Translations under genes and position numbers: made by a program
Source: Iris pallida
Lineage: Eukaryota; Streptophyta; Magnoliopsida; Asparagales; Iridaceae
Direction of reading: 5' to 3'
Assembly (NCBI GenBank): GCA_029216955.1
Contig: JANAVB010006999.1
Span: 2,941,102-3,005,101 of the forward strand
DNA length: 64,000 nt
Notes under the pieces: model-generated
Told to the model about the DNA's origin: nothing
The model's database searches: none
Seen by the model: only the letters and a program-made list of their open reading frames with translations
Part shown: positions 11,415 to 25,900 of the stretch, piece by piece
Layout of the letters: each line of letters begins with the position of its first letter
Numbering within the stretch: the first letter of the stretch is position 1

Positions 11415-14400
11415 CTGGAAGAATCGTATGGATAAATGAAGGTGAGTGATCCTACACGCAGAGTTCATCTTGATTTGCAGACACTATAATTGAAGTTTTA
11501 TGCAGATCAAGCTATAATCCATGTGTTGTTGCCTAGTCGTAGCAACGGGGGCTCCGGTGCAGAAGGCGCAGGTTCGAATCTCTTCTTGGCATTTGCCAAG
11601 CCGAAGAAAATGACACCTAAAAAATAAGCTACAATAATGGGCAGCCAACTTGAATATCATCTTAAATTAAAACATTATCGCATTAGTTCTCCTATTTTCT
11701 TCTGAATATTGAATATTGATGTAGCATATACACCTGTGCAAAAGCGGTAAAGAGACGTGCCTACTTGTCGAATTTGGCGTACTGAAGCGTTGTCGATGGA
11801 GATGCCTAGTGCCACTGAAGCGACACCGTGATGTGCCCGAATCAACGAGCAATGTGCGAGTCCACGGACAGTTCTGTATCCATGTTGTCTTGGAATTCAC
11901 CAGAGACGAACTCTTTTAGAGAGAGATTTTTTTTAGTTAATTTAATATATGTCCTCTAATGGTTACAAAGGACTGTGTATAACCTTATTTGTAACTTGAA
12001 AGATAGAAAATCATCATAACTAAAGATAAAAAATAAATTATCCTAGAAGGAGATAAAGAAAATATCTAAAATTAGTTATATTAGTATTTCCTTATGTAGT
12101 ATTTGGTACGCAAATTTTTTTTTCAATTCTCAGAAAAATGTGGTTGGAAAACTCAGTCTAAAATTTATTAACAGGAATTGTGAATTCTTGGATAAATAAT
12201 AACCCACAAAATATTGGAATCCCCATCACTTGAGAATATGGGATATTTTTGTCTGTGTAGAAAATTATTTTTTTATTTTGGTTTTTCTACTTTTTAAAGT
12301 TTCTTTCTTTTGGTTTTTTTTGTTCATTTGCTTTAAGAATTTTTTGTTGTTGTTCATACGGGACACTGTACCGGCTGGTGTGTAGAGAAGGAATGCTTGT
12401 GTGCTAGTGGTTTAGTTTTATGAATGGTGTATATTATTTATCTCTAATGGTGTTTACTTGATTTAAGATATTGATATTGATAATGGATGGTATAGTGGGA
12501 GGTCTCAGTTTAAAGTTATGCCTAGTTAGATTTTGTTGAATTAGTTTGGATGGTCAAGGATAATTTTTGGCAAATTGATATTGGATAAGAATTCAAATTT
12601 ATTAAATGGATAACTATCTTTCAAGTTATAAATCAACGTGGGATGCGTATTAATTTGTGGCATGTAACGACTGAGTGAGTTTTAGGTTGAATGCAAAGAC
12701 TTTGTGGTGTAATTGGAAGTTTGTTTGGAATATATGGGAATGACCCTAATGATCTAGAAATTTATTTGCTTATTGACCTAAGGAAGTCTAAAGCAGATTT
12801 GGTCGAAGGTGTGGAATAGTTGCTTGTATGTGTAGGTAGATATCATTAGTTGAAACGAATTTGAGTTTAGCGGATGGATATCGTTTTCTAGTTACACATA
12901 TATTTGTTGGGACTGAGGTGTATCGGAGATCGATAGAAGTTGTCTCGTGGATATTTTGGCTAGAAGAAAGATGATTGTGTAGCATATTGCATCGTTAAAT
13001 TATATTGTCTTGTTGGATTCTAACTATATAGATAGTAGATGTACTGAGTGGTAGCATTAGAGTTTCATATGAGTTGGTTAGGTAACCCTAAACATGATAT
13101 GAATGGATATTAGTTAAACTTGGCATAGCGAATGTTGGAACTCTTTGTGATTGATTCATAGACTCGGAGTGGCAAAATTGATGAATTATGGAAGTTTTTG
13201 AGTTGACCTATAATTTGGCTGGAATGAATTAGCAAATTTGAAACAATTGGCAACTGCAAGAATTATCTTGACTTGTTGATTGATTTTAAGTTGATTTTGA
13301 CTATAAAAGTAAATCGGACACACACAATCGAGTATGGGTTAGATTGAAATTAGAAGTTATGATCGATGGATTACGAAATAAGGCAAACTGAGAGTTACGA
13401 CTTATGATTGGTGAAAACTTATCGTACAAATTTAGGATTTGGACTATAAGAGTTACTTTGATTAATTTTGTCGATTTATGATGTAGCCGAGAAGAATTAT
13501 TCGGTGTAGTTACCCTTGAAAATGACTTTGCTAGATAGATTTTAATCCTTGGATTTTTTATTTTTGCTTATGTTAATTAGCGGGCTGGTCTATGTTGGTC
13601 CATTAGCTATTTTGAGTTAGAAGCATTTTTCTTAAGTTTGGATTAGAATTTCTTAGAATGATGGGTAAAGTTTGACCTTGGAATGGATACAATATTTTCT
13701 GGTTATCTGTTGGAGATGAGTTACCATGATGTTTATGTATGACTTATGAGTTAGCTTGCCTTAGTGGTTAGAAAGATGTTCTCATGTTGAACGTTAGGAA
13801 CCGAGGGGGTTAACTTAAGAATATTTTGCCTAGATAGATAGTGATAAGAGTAGAGATGATATAGCTTATATTGAGAGTTAAGTCTAGGAGGTGATTAGGT
13901 TCTTAGAAATTTATCGGTTGTTTGTGGGTAGAATAACAAAATTATATTTGAATTTAGTTGGCTTGATTACTTATTATTGGATTGTTTTAGTGATTTTACA
14001 CAACTCGATGTGATGGATAAAATTTTATTAACAAGTTACAATGTGATTCAAAATCGTGCGTTTGGAAAAGTGATTGATAGTAGTGTGATCTTTTGATTGA
14101 ATTTAGTTTAGTTTTGGATTTCTCTCATGAGGTAACATTATTTTGTGTATAAGCTGGAATACTTGGGCTAGCGATTGTATCATCATAAGAAATTAATTAA
14201 GTGAATTAGGTTTTTGCTCATGGAATATATTGAGTTTTGATGTTTCAAGATTTTCAATTATTGGAAGAAAGTTAATGAGTGAGATGGATACATATTTATA
14301 CTATTTGTGCAAACTAGCTATGAATTGACATTGATCATGGGAGATAATTGATGGTGATACTATATTTGGCTGAAATTTTTGTTATGTTTGGTACAAGTAT

Positions 14401-16915
14401 TTTAAGTAGATCAGTCTTTAATGAATAGTAGATCTTTTGAGTGTTGGTAGGACTTCAACTAGTAAAAAAAAATATTGGTTGGAACTAACTTTAATTGTAG
14501 ATGAATTCTCTAGACTATGAAACAAGTCTGAAATTGGGTGTTGTTTAGCAAAATTGTGATCATATTGAAAAGAGTACGATTGATGCATGTAAGTAAGTAA
14601 ATTAGATTGGGTAAGTTGATTTTTCTAATTGCAAATTTTGGAAGATAGAACGTAGTTTGTTTCGTTAGTAACTATTGTGATAGTAGAATTCTTCTACAAC
14701 TAAGTATTGACGTAATATTATGATTGAGACTTTGATGCAATCAGGTTTGACAATTTGGTAGATAATTGAGTTTGATAGCTAGGAAACTGTTGGATCATTT
14801 AGGGTGCAACACTTAGAATTTTAATGGAGATATTGGTTAGTTGTGGCCTTAGTTGTATTGATATTAGTTATATTAGTTGGATAAAAGTCTAGACAATGTG
14901 ATAGGTTTCTTAAACAAATTATAAGAATTTGGCATAGATTGATTAGTAACGATTGATAAATTGTCATATGGATGCCACCTTGGAAATTCGGTCTAGTTGG
15001 TTTTGGCTATGTTTTTTTTTTTTTCATAATAGAGTAATTATGGTGCTTGGGTAGGTCTTCCTTAGTTTGGATTTGTTTCCTCGGTGCTTGTTTCTGTAGT
15101 TTAGGTTTGCTAGTGATATCTTATCTAGTGAGTTGAGTGGTATGGTTCTGTGCCAGGTACTCTATCAATGAAGGAAGAGAATGTTGGTAAAGTTTTGGAA
15201 ATGCTTTGATCACATTCGGTGGTATAAATTGTTTATTTGATTCGGTTAAGACGTGAGTGGGCTTGTATTTATTAAGAAATAATGTTAAATTTTAGAGTCA
15301 TCTAGAATTATGTGAAACATATTCAAAGTTGGACAATAAGAAAGATGCTTCCTGGAGTTTATTGAGATCATATGTTTGAGTATTTTGGTGTGGTTGTCGA
15401 TTGGAACAGTAGGCATAGACATATTAGGAGATAGTTGCTACAGGTGTATTTGCTATGTGTAGAAGGATTTGCTCAAGTGTTGATCAGGAATAGACTACAT
15501 TTTATAAATGTTTTGTGTCGTGATATCGTTCTTTGACAATCATTCAGTCGAGGAACCAACATGGGACTTTGAATCAGAGATGATCAAGGAGCTTTCTTCA
15601 TTAGTTATTTTATGTTCAAGGAGGAGTATATTCTATTAAGTTTCGAGGACGAAGCTTTTTCTAAGTGGTGTAATATAATAAAATATTTTGCTCCGCGGGG
15701 TGCATTATGCTGACGTGTTGGCTCGGAGGGCCTAGTTAGACTTGGTTCATGTAGATAAACCATTCATATTATTTGTGACCGGGACAAAAGGCAATTCCTT
15801 AAATGGTGGGTGATTTTGACCACTCTCTTCTTTACCTCCACATCTAAATAAAAATAAATGTTATTTGTCTTGTTTCAATAATTCATTAGATTATTGATGC
15901 TAAAGTAAAACAAGCAAGATAAAATAGAGTGATATTATCATAGTTAACTTTCTAAATAGAAATATAGAATATTGTATTATTGTTATAGACACAGAGATTA
16001 TTTTACTGTTGTTGTAGACAAATAAAATATTATGATGTTAAAAAGAAATAGAATTATGAATATTAGGAATCGTTGAGTCGCCAATGTGGAAATTTTGGAT
16101 TGAAAAGTAGACAAGTGTGGTAGTCCCTAGATTGGGAATAATGAAAGTACGAGCGATGGCTAGAGCAATATAAAGAAAAGAGAATGTGTAGTATAGTTCT
16201 TTCAAGTTTTTATTATCATACATGTTATATTTTAATAGGTAAGTTCATATGCATAATCATGGATAACTTGTACACAAAGTTTAGTTTCTCAAACGATATC
16301 CAGGACATCGAGACCGATTCAACCTAGGGGACAAGGATAGTTGTGGTGATGTATAAGTATAAATAATTCAGGATCTTCGGTGGAGCTTGACTGCACTCGA
16401 AGGATCGTATTACCATAAATAGTGAAAATGGTGTGTCACACGTGTCCATCAATAGTTAGGCTGCAAGCTAATGTCATATGCACTACAAAAAAAATTCTTT
16501 TTGGGACGACACTATTAGCTAGGAACTTTAGTCCAAAACGTCTTAAAATTTAGTTTTGAGGACAGCTATATCTTTCGTAACAAAAAAATACGATTTTTTG
16601 GGACAGATTATAAAAGTGGATCTTTATTTGGGACTAATAAAATTTTTTGTCGCAAATAATTAACATTTCCGTCCCAAATAACTATGCAGGAATGCCAAGT
16701 AGTTTGCGGCCAATTGCCAAAATTTTAGAGGGGAACGTTTCCCTCCACATGTCCCCATCCTGACCGTTCGACCAAATGACCTAAATCTAAACCGTCCATC
16801 ACAAAACTATTCAGAATTTTAACATAAAACCATTTTGATCTTTCCCCATCTCTCTCTCTCTCTCTCTCTGATAAAAAAGAATGGCTGCAACCTAGGTGCT
16901 GCTGCTGCTGCTTCT

Positions 16916-16953
<38 letters not shown>

Positions 16954-19900
16954 CGATCTTTGTTACTAGGTGATTCTTTCAACCTAGGTGCTCTGGTGTT
17001 ACTGTTTGGTATATTTTTCCTAATTTTTAGATTTTTTTCCAAGAAATTTTAGTTTTTACCCAAATTTTTAGATGCATGTTATTTTGCTAGAAATTTGAAT
17101 GTTTTCTTTACGGTTTGGAGCTCATATGAGATTTACAGCTCATATGAGCAAGGAGGAGGCCGGGAGCGTCTTCCAAAGGTCAGATCTGGTGATTTTTTTC
17201 TTCCAATTTTTTTCGTTGCATCCACCTAAATCACGAAGGTGGCTTTCGATCAAATTGTTAGGGACCTGTAAGTATTACTCATGTTTTGTGGGTTTTCAAA
17301 TATTTCCTTTCGTGTGTTGTCATTGATTTAAGTTTCTGTTGAGTTCTACTATTTTTATGAATATTCCGTTCTATGAAGAAATGCATTTAACTTAGTGATG
17401 CCTCCACATCTCATTCATTTCATCTGATTATTTTTTAGCACAATTAAGTGAGAGCTCTATACTCTATAACTATGTATTTTAGGCTGCTAGCTACTCTATT
17501 GGTTCTTGTTTATGCATGTTAGTCTGTGTTCTTGTCGTTTCATAGTCTGAGATCTTCACCTTTTCACTTTTATAGATAATAAGAAAATTATCTATTGGCA
17601 CTAGTATTGAAGTCATGAACCATATTGCCCATTTCTTTACCTACTAGTTTAGGAAGTTGTGTATGCATTACCTTCCCTGATTCATTTTAAGCTTGAGTAA
17701 TTACGACCATAATTCCATTTCTGTTTTTCTATTACATACATCATTTATATCTCTTTATATGTGTATAATCCGCTACCTTTGTGATTTGTTCAACTAATTC
17801 TTGATTTTGTGTAACATAATTTTCTCGACACTCTTGCTATCGCTGCATCCTTATCACTACTTATCTGTGTAACCAAAAATCTTATGTTGCTTGTGGTTTT
17901 ATTTTGTTTCCTCCCAATTTCCAATAATTAGCAGCTCATTTTTGTCTTAAATCGTTAAGTGCGTGAATTTTTGTGCCAAGTGAGCAGTTTTATTTTGACA
18001 AGTTTAGTTACACTATATCAGCCATAAGCAGAACAAGTTGCATTTATCATAATATTGAATCTTCATGATTTCTTGGTCCTTAACTATATAGGGGGTAGGT
18101 GTGGAGATGTTTATGAAAATAAAATTATATTTTGCCTTGCAAAAACGTGGTTCTAGTTTACATACTGTTCAGTGAATTGTAGTTTGATTCATTCATTTTG
18201 GCATGGCAAGATCAACTAAATTAGATGTTGGGGAGCAATTTGATTCTTCATGCTTTATGTATACATAAATATTCCCTGAATGGCATTACACTAAGTATCC
18301 AATTAGTTTAGCTCATTGACTGGACTTCAGTTGATAAAAAAAACACCTTGTGCTCTTTTCTTTCGGAGAGAGGAAGATGAATTAACTAAAATCAATATGG
18401 AAACTGCTAATGATGTCCTAATAAAGAAATTTTCCATCCTAGGAAACAAAATTGAATCCTTCTGTATTCAATTCATTTGTTTTGGAGAGAAGAAGACAAA
18501 TTCACTACTATAAATTTGGAAATTTTAATGAAGAATTCTAACTGAGAAAATGTGAAGGTGCATGGTAATTGAAGAAGAAGCAAGTATAGTAATAGATTAT
18601 GTTGATTAGAAGTATTATAAGAAAAAGTTTACATGGGAAGTATTAGATTCTGTTGTTTATAAGCAAGCACTAGATTTTTTTTTATATGGAAGTAAGTGCT
18701 ATATGGAAACATCATTATACATAAAATTACTTATTCTTTTTGCCAAGAATAGAAAATATAATATATCAATATATGCTCTATTAGTGTGAAGGTTTTTTGT
18801 ACATTGACATTAATTAATTGGTTAAGTGCTAATATACTGACATGACTTCTTTTCATTTGTAGGTCCTTCAAATGTATTTTGGATTTACTTAACAAATGAT
18901 GGACGACGACTCTTATGGTGATGGGTTCATTTTGTAAGTGATGGTGATGGGTTCACTTTGTACAGTTTGGTCTCATTTTGTATGCAATGGTGGAGATGGT
19001 GATGGGTTCTTTTTGTAAGTGATGGTGTGGGTGCATGTATTGTGTTTTGGATTTCGTTTGTAAATGATGGTAAAGGATGCTTATTGTTAAGCTTTTTTGT
19101 TGTTTACCAATTGAACATTATAGTTATACATGGATTTTGTTGTTAAGCTTAATGTTGTTAAGCTTTTTCGTTTGTATGGGAGCTCCATGTCACGCACAAA
19201 AGTTTGTGCCCCATCGAGATGGATTTGCATAACTCTCTATGGACCAGAGTTATACGGGAAGCTTTCGGAACATTCTAGAAGATGACGTAACTATCTAGAA
19301 GACAGTGGATTTCTCTAGAAGGTCCAAGAGCATTCTGGATGGCCCATGACCTTTTCTAGAAGGACTAGAAGTTTTCTTTTATTCCCCTTAGAGAATAATC
19401 TTGGAATATGCCGATTCCAGTATGGTAGGAAGAATAATCCCTGGAATATTCCTTCCAGAAGTTTTCATGTAAAGCTCTATGATCCATTATAAATAAGGGG
19501 GATGCCTCATTTGTTCCTCACCACCCAAAGTTGTACTCTTTTCTAGTATAGTGAAGTTTTAATCTTCCACTCTCTTTCTCTCTATTTTGCTCCATAATAT
19601 TCTCAATATTGCCTTAGCGATCTAACTAAGCATTGGGGGAAGGCCTCATTTGTTCCTCACCACCCAAAGTTGTACTCTTTTCTAGTATAGTGAAGTTTTA
19701 ATCTTCCACTTTCTTTCTCTCTTTTGCTCCACAATATTTTCAATATCGCCTTAGCGATCTAACTAAGCGTTGGGGGAAGGCTTGCACGACTCTTCGAGGA
19801 GGAAGATAGTGCATCGCACAGGTCGAAGTGTAGCTAACCTGGCTCTGATACCACTTGTCACGGATTTAGTATTTTTGCTACACTTCGACCCGTGCGGTGC

Positions 19901-22900
19901 ACTATTATCCTCCTCAAGATCGGAAGCAAACTGGTTCGCCACACCAACTCTGGCCTCGGTCTGTGCCCTCCTCGGCACAGGACAAATCTTGTACGGGCTG
20001 TCGAGTCGCCGATCCCCCTCATCTCGTGGCAATACATGGTTTTGTATATCTCCGTGCATGTGAGTCCCATTGCAAGCATGTTGACCCGAGTGTCCCCTAC
20101 GAGCTTTGAGCAGCTCCTTGCATGAGTTACCCCCCCTCGTCGCTTCTGCCTCCGTGTAGCTTGTGACGCACTTCTCTGCACTCGTATCCATCCCGGTAGC
20201 AAGGTCCACCTCCCTCCGCGGAAGTGACTCCTTGGGATGCCCCTTTGCGATACCCTTTGTCTCGTACGAAAGGCCTTCCTCCTCGAAGCCTTCCTTCTTC
20301 TCGAGCACCGCTAGGTATGTCGTTCCCCTTTTGCCACCCTTCTTGAGCTGAGTAGCAGAGATAGCTTTTTTCTTTGAAGGTTTGCCTCGTGCAGCTTTCA
20401 CCATGCATGATGAGTCTTCCTCCATGAAGCCGACAACTCCCAAATGTGGCATCGGAATCGCCTTAGCCGTGATAAGAAAATCCATGCCCAGTATTATCTT
20501 GAAGTCATCCAGCGATGCAACGGTGAAAGTGGCAACACCCGATCAATTTCTCACTGCTATATGGACCCCCTTGGCTACCCCTTGTACGGTGCGCGCCTCC
20601 GCATTGACCGCCTTCATCATGTTCGGATCTTCCTCCAAGGCTAGACCCAAGCGACGGACCTCCGTGCCCGCGATGAAGTTATGGGTGGCGCCCGTGTCAA
20701 CCAATGCCCGTATGCTCATGCCATTGATCTTCACAGCAACGTACATGATCTTCCTGCTCGGAGTCCTCGACACAGCAGACTTGGTCTTCACGGTGTTGAG
20801 TAAGCGCAATGCTCTCATATGTGCTCCCACTTCGCACTCTTCGTCCTCCACATCCTCGCTTTGGACGACATTCACATGCATGCTCCTTATCGGACAATCC
20901 CGAATAAAGTGCTTCTCATCGCATATAAAGCATGAAACTACTCGCTCGGGTTGGACCTTCTTGTACTTTTTTCCCTCTGTCACGCCCCGCTCCCGTAGGA
21001 GCGATCGTCCTCGCTAAGGCATGATGCCGCACGGGCCTAGGTTGCGCCCGGGCAAGGCCAAGTCCAGAAACGGTCGATTTGAGCTAGGCCACAGAGTCGC
21101 ACAGAGTGTCCCCATTTGCAGCAAAAAGTAAATAAACACAAATTGAAGCGAATTCAAACTCTTTATTGATTTTCAAGAAGTTTACAAGCGGCGCTAGGCC
21201 GGTATTACAAATCGCTCAAGCTCTCTCTCTCTGAAACTTAAAAGGCGTGCCAAGTGGCTTACAAGATGGAATGATTCATGGCGATGTTCCGATACATTAT
21301 GTCCTGTATAGGGTGCCTCAGCTTCTGCAACGTTCCAAGGCACCAGTCCGCGCCTTAGCTCGTTCGATGGAAACTCCGCACCCGTCGACGTCTCCTGCAT
21401 CCTGCAAGCAGACTGTGGGGTTATCAGTACATTATTATGCACTGGTGGGGAGGCTAGCTCGCCCACAATACTATTATTACCAAACACGTTATATTTACTT
21501 TTGTGCATCTCTATCATTCATTGTCTTACTAATCTTTGCCTTAAGATCAGTTTCATGCATATTTCATATCTATCTCGTGTTTTGCCCAATTTAAGTGTCG
21601 CATTTGAAATACATGCACGACTTACCCATACTTACCGTCCGGCCTTCCCTGTCCAAAGTAAACCAAGTTAGTCAACAATTCAATATGAACTTTTCGATGT
21701 CAAATGCGTGTCCCTGCCTCGGATTCTAGCACGTCGTAGGCACGTTATCTAACTCACTTGTATGAATTTCTCGTTATCATTTGGTGTGTTACATTTCAAG
21801 CTTATTCAGAAGGTGCTTTGTTCAGATTAACTTAGACTACTTTGATTTCAATGCAAGGACTTGCACGTGGATTGCCACCAGCAAAGTCCACTTAAATCTA
21901 TATGCACCGATCGCTGGCATCACAAGCCATTTTGGACATCCAAGCCGTGGTATTTCTCAACTAGCGTAGGGTGAGGACTGGCACACACCCCGTTAGTCTC
22001 TTGAAATACTCCTGCACTTACGTCTCCCGGGTGGCCGAGTCCGCACCCAGGCAGCCCGTAAGCCATATTTTTGATTCCGCCTAGGCCGGCATATCCCCCC
22101 TTTGATCATGCCGCGGAATCCCTTTTTCCTTACGGTCACAGCATTCGCCACCCCTCGCTCGTGCCGTTTGTCCACGACCATTTCGTATTTTATTTTATCT
22201 TCACAGGCTAACCCTTAGCCACAATGCGTTATCGACCAGGTTGGCGTCCGTGCAGCGCGGGTAGCGAGCCCCGTTGCACGTGCCCGTCACACCTGTCGCT
22301 AACCATTCATTTCTTTCTTATCTTTTATTCATTCTTTCATTTCTTTCTTTCACTTGTTCATACATTCATTCATTCTTCACGTATTCATTCATTCACACGT
22401 TGATTCATTTATTCACTTATTCGTTCATTCTTTCATTCATACGTTATGTAACTCCCTGTACGGGAGTCGCCTTGGCGACCCGTCGGTCCCGAAGTCTTTC
22501 AATGTTGCTATACTCTACTCGGAACGACTATATCGATAGTCTTCCATTTTATTGTTGTAAACCATTCATTGTTTCATTGTTTGAACGCATCAGGGACGTA
22601 AACGTTAGCTTGTGCCTTAGCACGAGCATGGAGCACGGTGCGAGAGTTCTCATAATTTTCCATGTTCCTTTCCATATTCTATACAAGCATACAAGATGGG
22701 ATTATTCCCTTAGCTAGGTGCGTTGAGTCCTTTATTAGCATGCACGGGGTTATCGCCTAGCGATTCTCGTGATAGTGTCCGTATTGTTATGTGTCTAGGC
22801 TAAGCAAAGACGGGTTCATCGGAGCCACCCACCTTAGCGATGTTCGCATCGGCCGAGCGATACTCCGAGCGCGCCTTTGATAGTCTAAGTCTGGATTTCA

Positions 22901-25900
22901 TCTTTGACGGGCCATTGTAAGTCTTGCATCGATTCGCATCGATACTTCATCGGGTCGACGCAACTCTTCGAGTCGACGGCTCGTTTGTGTCGTTGCACTT
23001 GCCGTTTGAATCGGCGTTCCGCTAGGGCAGAGCGGGTTACTACATAATACACCATTCAAAACAAGTCTCGTCCTCGAGACTTCCTGAGTGCAGGTCATCC
23101 TACTATTCCTTAGCTCGCGTCATCGTGTTTCTTAGGCAATTCCTATCGAACGGCTCTATCATTCTATGGCACCGAACTATACTCGATACCTTTTTAAGTT
23201 TCATGTCGCATACGTTTGATCGATTTTATTGAATGACTTTTATTCATCTTTAGAGTTGATGGCACTTGTTCAATCATTGCGTTTCTTCGACTTGGTTGCT
23301 ATTTCGACATATCATAGGACTGAAACGGTCGCACGAGGTGCGTTGTAATTCTCAAACACGAGAGTCGTAGGCTGAGGCAATCTCGCTCGTTCGTTCATGC
23401 GCATCTCAACATCCACTTGCAGCTGCATTCGAGTTCATCACATTGCTGAGTTTGGATCGTGCACATATTTAAGGCATCCCCCGAATACATATATTTCAAC
23501 CAAGCTTAGCGATTAGCGAAGTCGGACAAGCTACTCGTGATAGTTTCGATTTGTCGATCGTTCGCTAACTTCGATTTAAAACCGAACTTGTGTGCATCTT
23601 ACTATCGTTTATCTCGATCATCGAGATGATTCGATTCATTTCTCAAGCGTTCTTGTCTACGAAATCAATACGATTTCTTCTTAGCGGAGTCGACCAAGTC
23701 TAAGCAATTTCTGTCTGATTCAAGACCAAGTATTGCACCATCATCGAGTATTTCTTCTTATCAACGATTCAATTCGTTATCCCAACTTTACTTGCGCGTC
23801 ATCCATTCCTATCATTCCCTTCGTTTGGGGCCAATCTCATCGTCGTTCATGCACACTCCCTGTTCCCCGTCCTACTGTAAGTCTTGCTGCCACAAGTCTA
23901 TCGTCCGTCCGGATGATACTGTAAGGTCAATCGCACAGGTTCAATCACTCGGCATAGGGTCGTCCGCCTATCCGCTAGGTCAGCTCACAAGGTCATAGTT
24001 ACACGTTAGGTTCGTGGCTCATCGTGCAAGGTCGTTGCACGACGCTCTCCCCAAATTCTATGGTCAAACCCTTTGTTCACTTGTACGGGAGTTTCTATCC
24101 AAGTTTATTTCACTCAAATTTCTAAATATCGAGCATGATCACCTAATTCGCATCAAGACTTACGTTGCACATATTCAATTCCGTTCAATCACTAGTTCTA
24201 ACCAATTCATGTATTCGATCACGAGGTCATCCAGCTCGACAATACATTGCGCCCCAATCTCACGCGAGTCCGATTATCCACGACGGTTCATGAATCACCA
24301 TGTAATGCTCTCGCGGAATAATCATTCTCATCGGGGCATAACTCTTGTTTTGAGTTTTAGACTAACCCATTCTCGATACGCGAATTGGACCTACTCAATC
24401 CTCAAGTTCAATTCTTCAAGCACACAAATTCATTCTCGAGACCACCTTCGCGTTAAACCACAAGTCGAAGCAATCAGATTGCCACGCCATCCAATTTCAA
24501 TCACTTCCGCTGTATGAATCACCATATCAGCGCTCACGCGGAGTGATCGTCATAATCCGACGTGACGCATGTGCGAGGCTGGAGTTGCGCTCGCATAAGA
24601 CAAGAATGTCAACGTTGTGGTTGTCAACGAAGCAAATCCAAGCATTCACATTTTCATCCAAGCCAAGATCGATAGTCCATTTATATTTCGTTCGACTAGA
24701 AAATCCTCGAGCCAAATCTATCTTTTCCTCGACACATTTTTAACATTTCAAGTATAGCATCCAACGGAACAATGACATTTGCACGACCGTCATTCGCCGA
24801 GTCAGAGTGCTCCCGAGTTATCGTATATCGATCTTTGATACGCCTCAATACCATCGACGATATGCGTAACCTGACGATCTTCCTTTGCAACCAATTTCGA
24901 GTCGTACGACTGATGCTATTGTCTGAGTTGGATAATCCACAATTTTCTCGATATTCAAGATCAAGTTCGATCACTATTCCTCAAGCTCGTTTCAAGATCG
25001 TTGTTCAAAACTCAAGTCACATTTCATTTGAATCAATCCCAAATCGTACGCGCGATCCTCTAAGTTTCCTTGATCAAGACCATTCACTTTCATTCATCAT
25101 TCCGAATCATTTTCTAACATGCGTTGTCCATTCACAAGTTGCCCGAACGACATCTCGTTCGGGACATTCGAAGTCACGATCAACTAAGCGTGACGCGTTC
25201 TAAGGCTTTGTGCGATCGCATCGCCTCGCCGACATACCCGTTCTATCCGTATATCTTGTAGTCTCGTTCAAACAATCTCTTATGACGTCCATACACCACT
25301 CAGAGTTCGAGCCACTCGACTAGTCGTCGACACTCCTTCTTACTCTTCTCCGAACCTATCACATACACCACTCGGATTCAAGCCATACGATCTTGTAGAA
25401 AGTAATAGTTAGATAATTTTATTGATGGACTACTTCACTATATATAGGGAGTCTAGCTCCTCTATATACTACATATTCCGATGTGGGACTAAAAGTCCCT
25501 TATTGATTCTCAACACTCCCCCTCAAGATGGGCGATAGATATTGATCATCCCCATCTTGTTACATAGCTTCGACAGACTTAATGAACTAAGACCCTTAGT
25601 CAGACAGTCTGCAACTTGTTCTTCTGAGCGGACATGGTCAATCTTCAGTATCCCTTATTCCAGCTTCTTCTTGATAAAGAATCGATCAATCTCGATGTAC
25701 TTTGTTCTGTCGTGCTGAACTGGATTGTTAGCTATACTTATTGCAGCTTGACTATCGCTCAGAAGACGCAATGGTGCTCCCTTATCCAGCTTCAACTCTG
25801 TCAGTAATGCTTTTACCCATAGCAACTCTGACACTCCCAGAGCCATTGCTCTGTATTCTGCTTCAGCTGTCGACCGTGCTACCACAGACTGTTTCTTGCT

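Noticed and set aside
11519..11625. A functional tRNA gene
   Set aside because: Box-like motifs exist but no cloverleaf with acceptor stem could be drawn; the TSD and A-rich tail fit a SINE.
17099..17326. A host gene fragment captured by the CACTA
   Set aside because: The surrounding CT-rich leader-like sequence is suggestive, but the open frame shows no known motif and no splice structure could be supported.
19770..20351. Plus-strand open frames over the gypsy protease region
   Set aside because: They are shadows of the minus-strand gypsy frame and have no motifs.
21247..22717. Open frames of 115 and 147 residues conserved at 30609-30956 and 31636-32079
   Set aside because: They are conserved only because both lie in the two LTR copies; the compositions reflect TTCA repeats and no motif is present.
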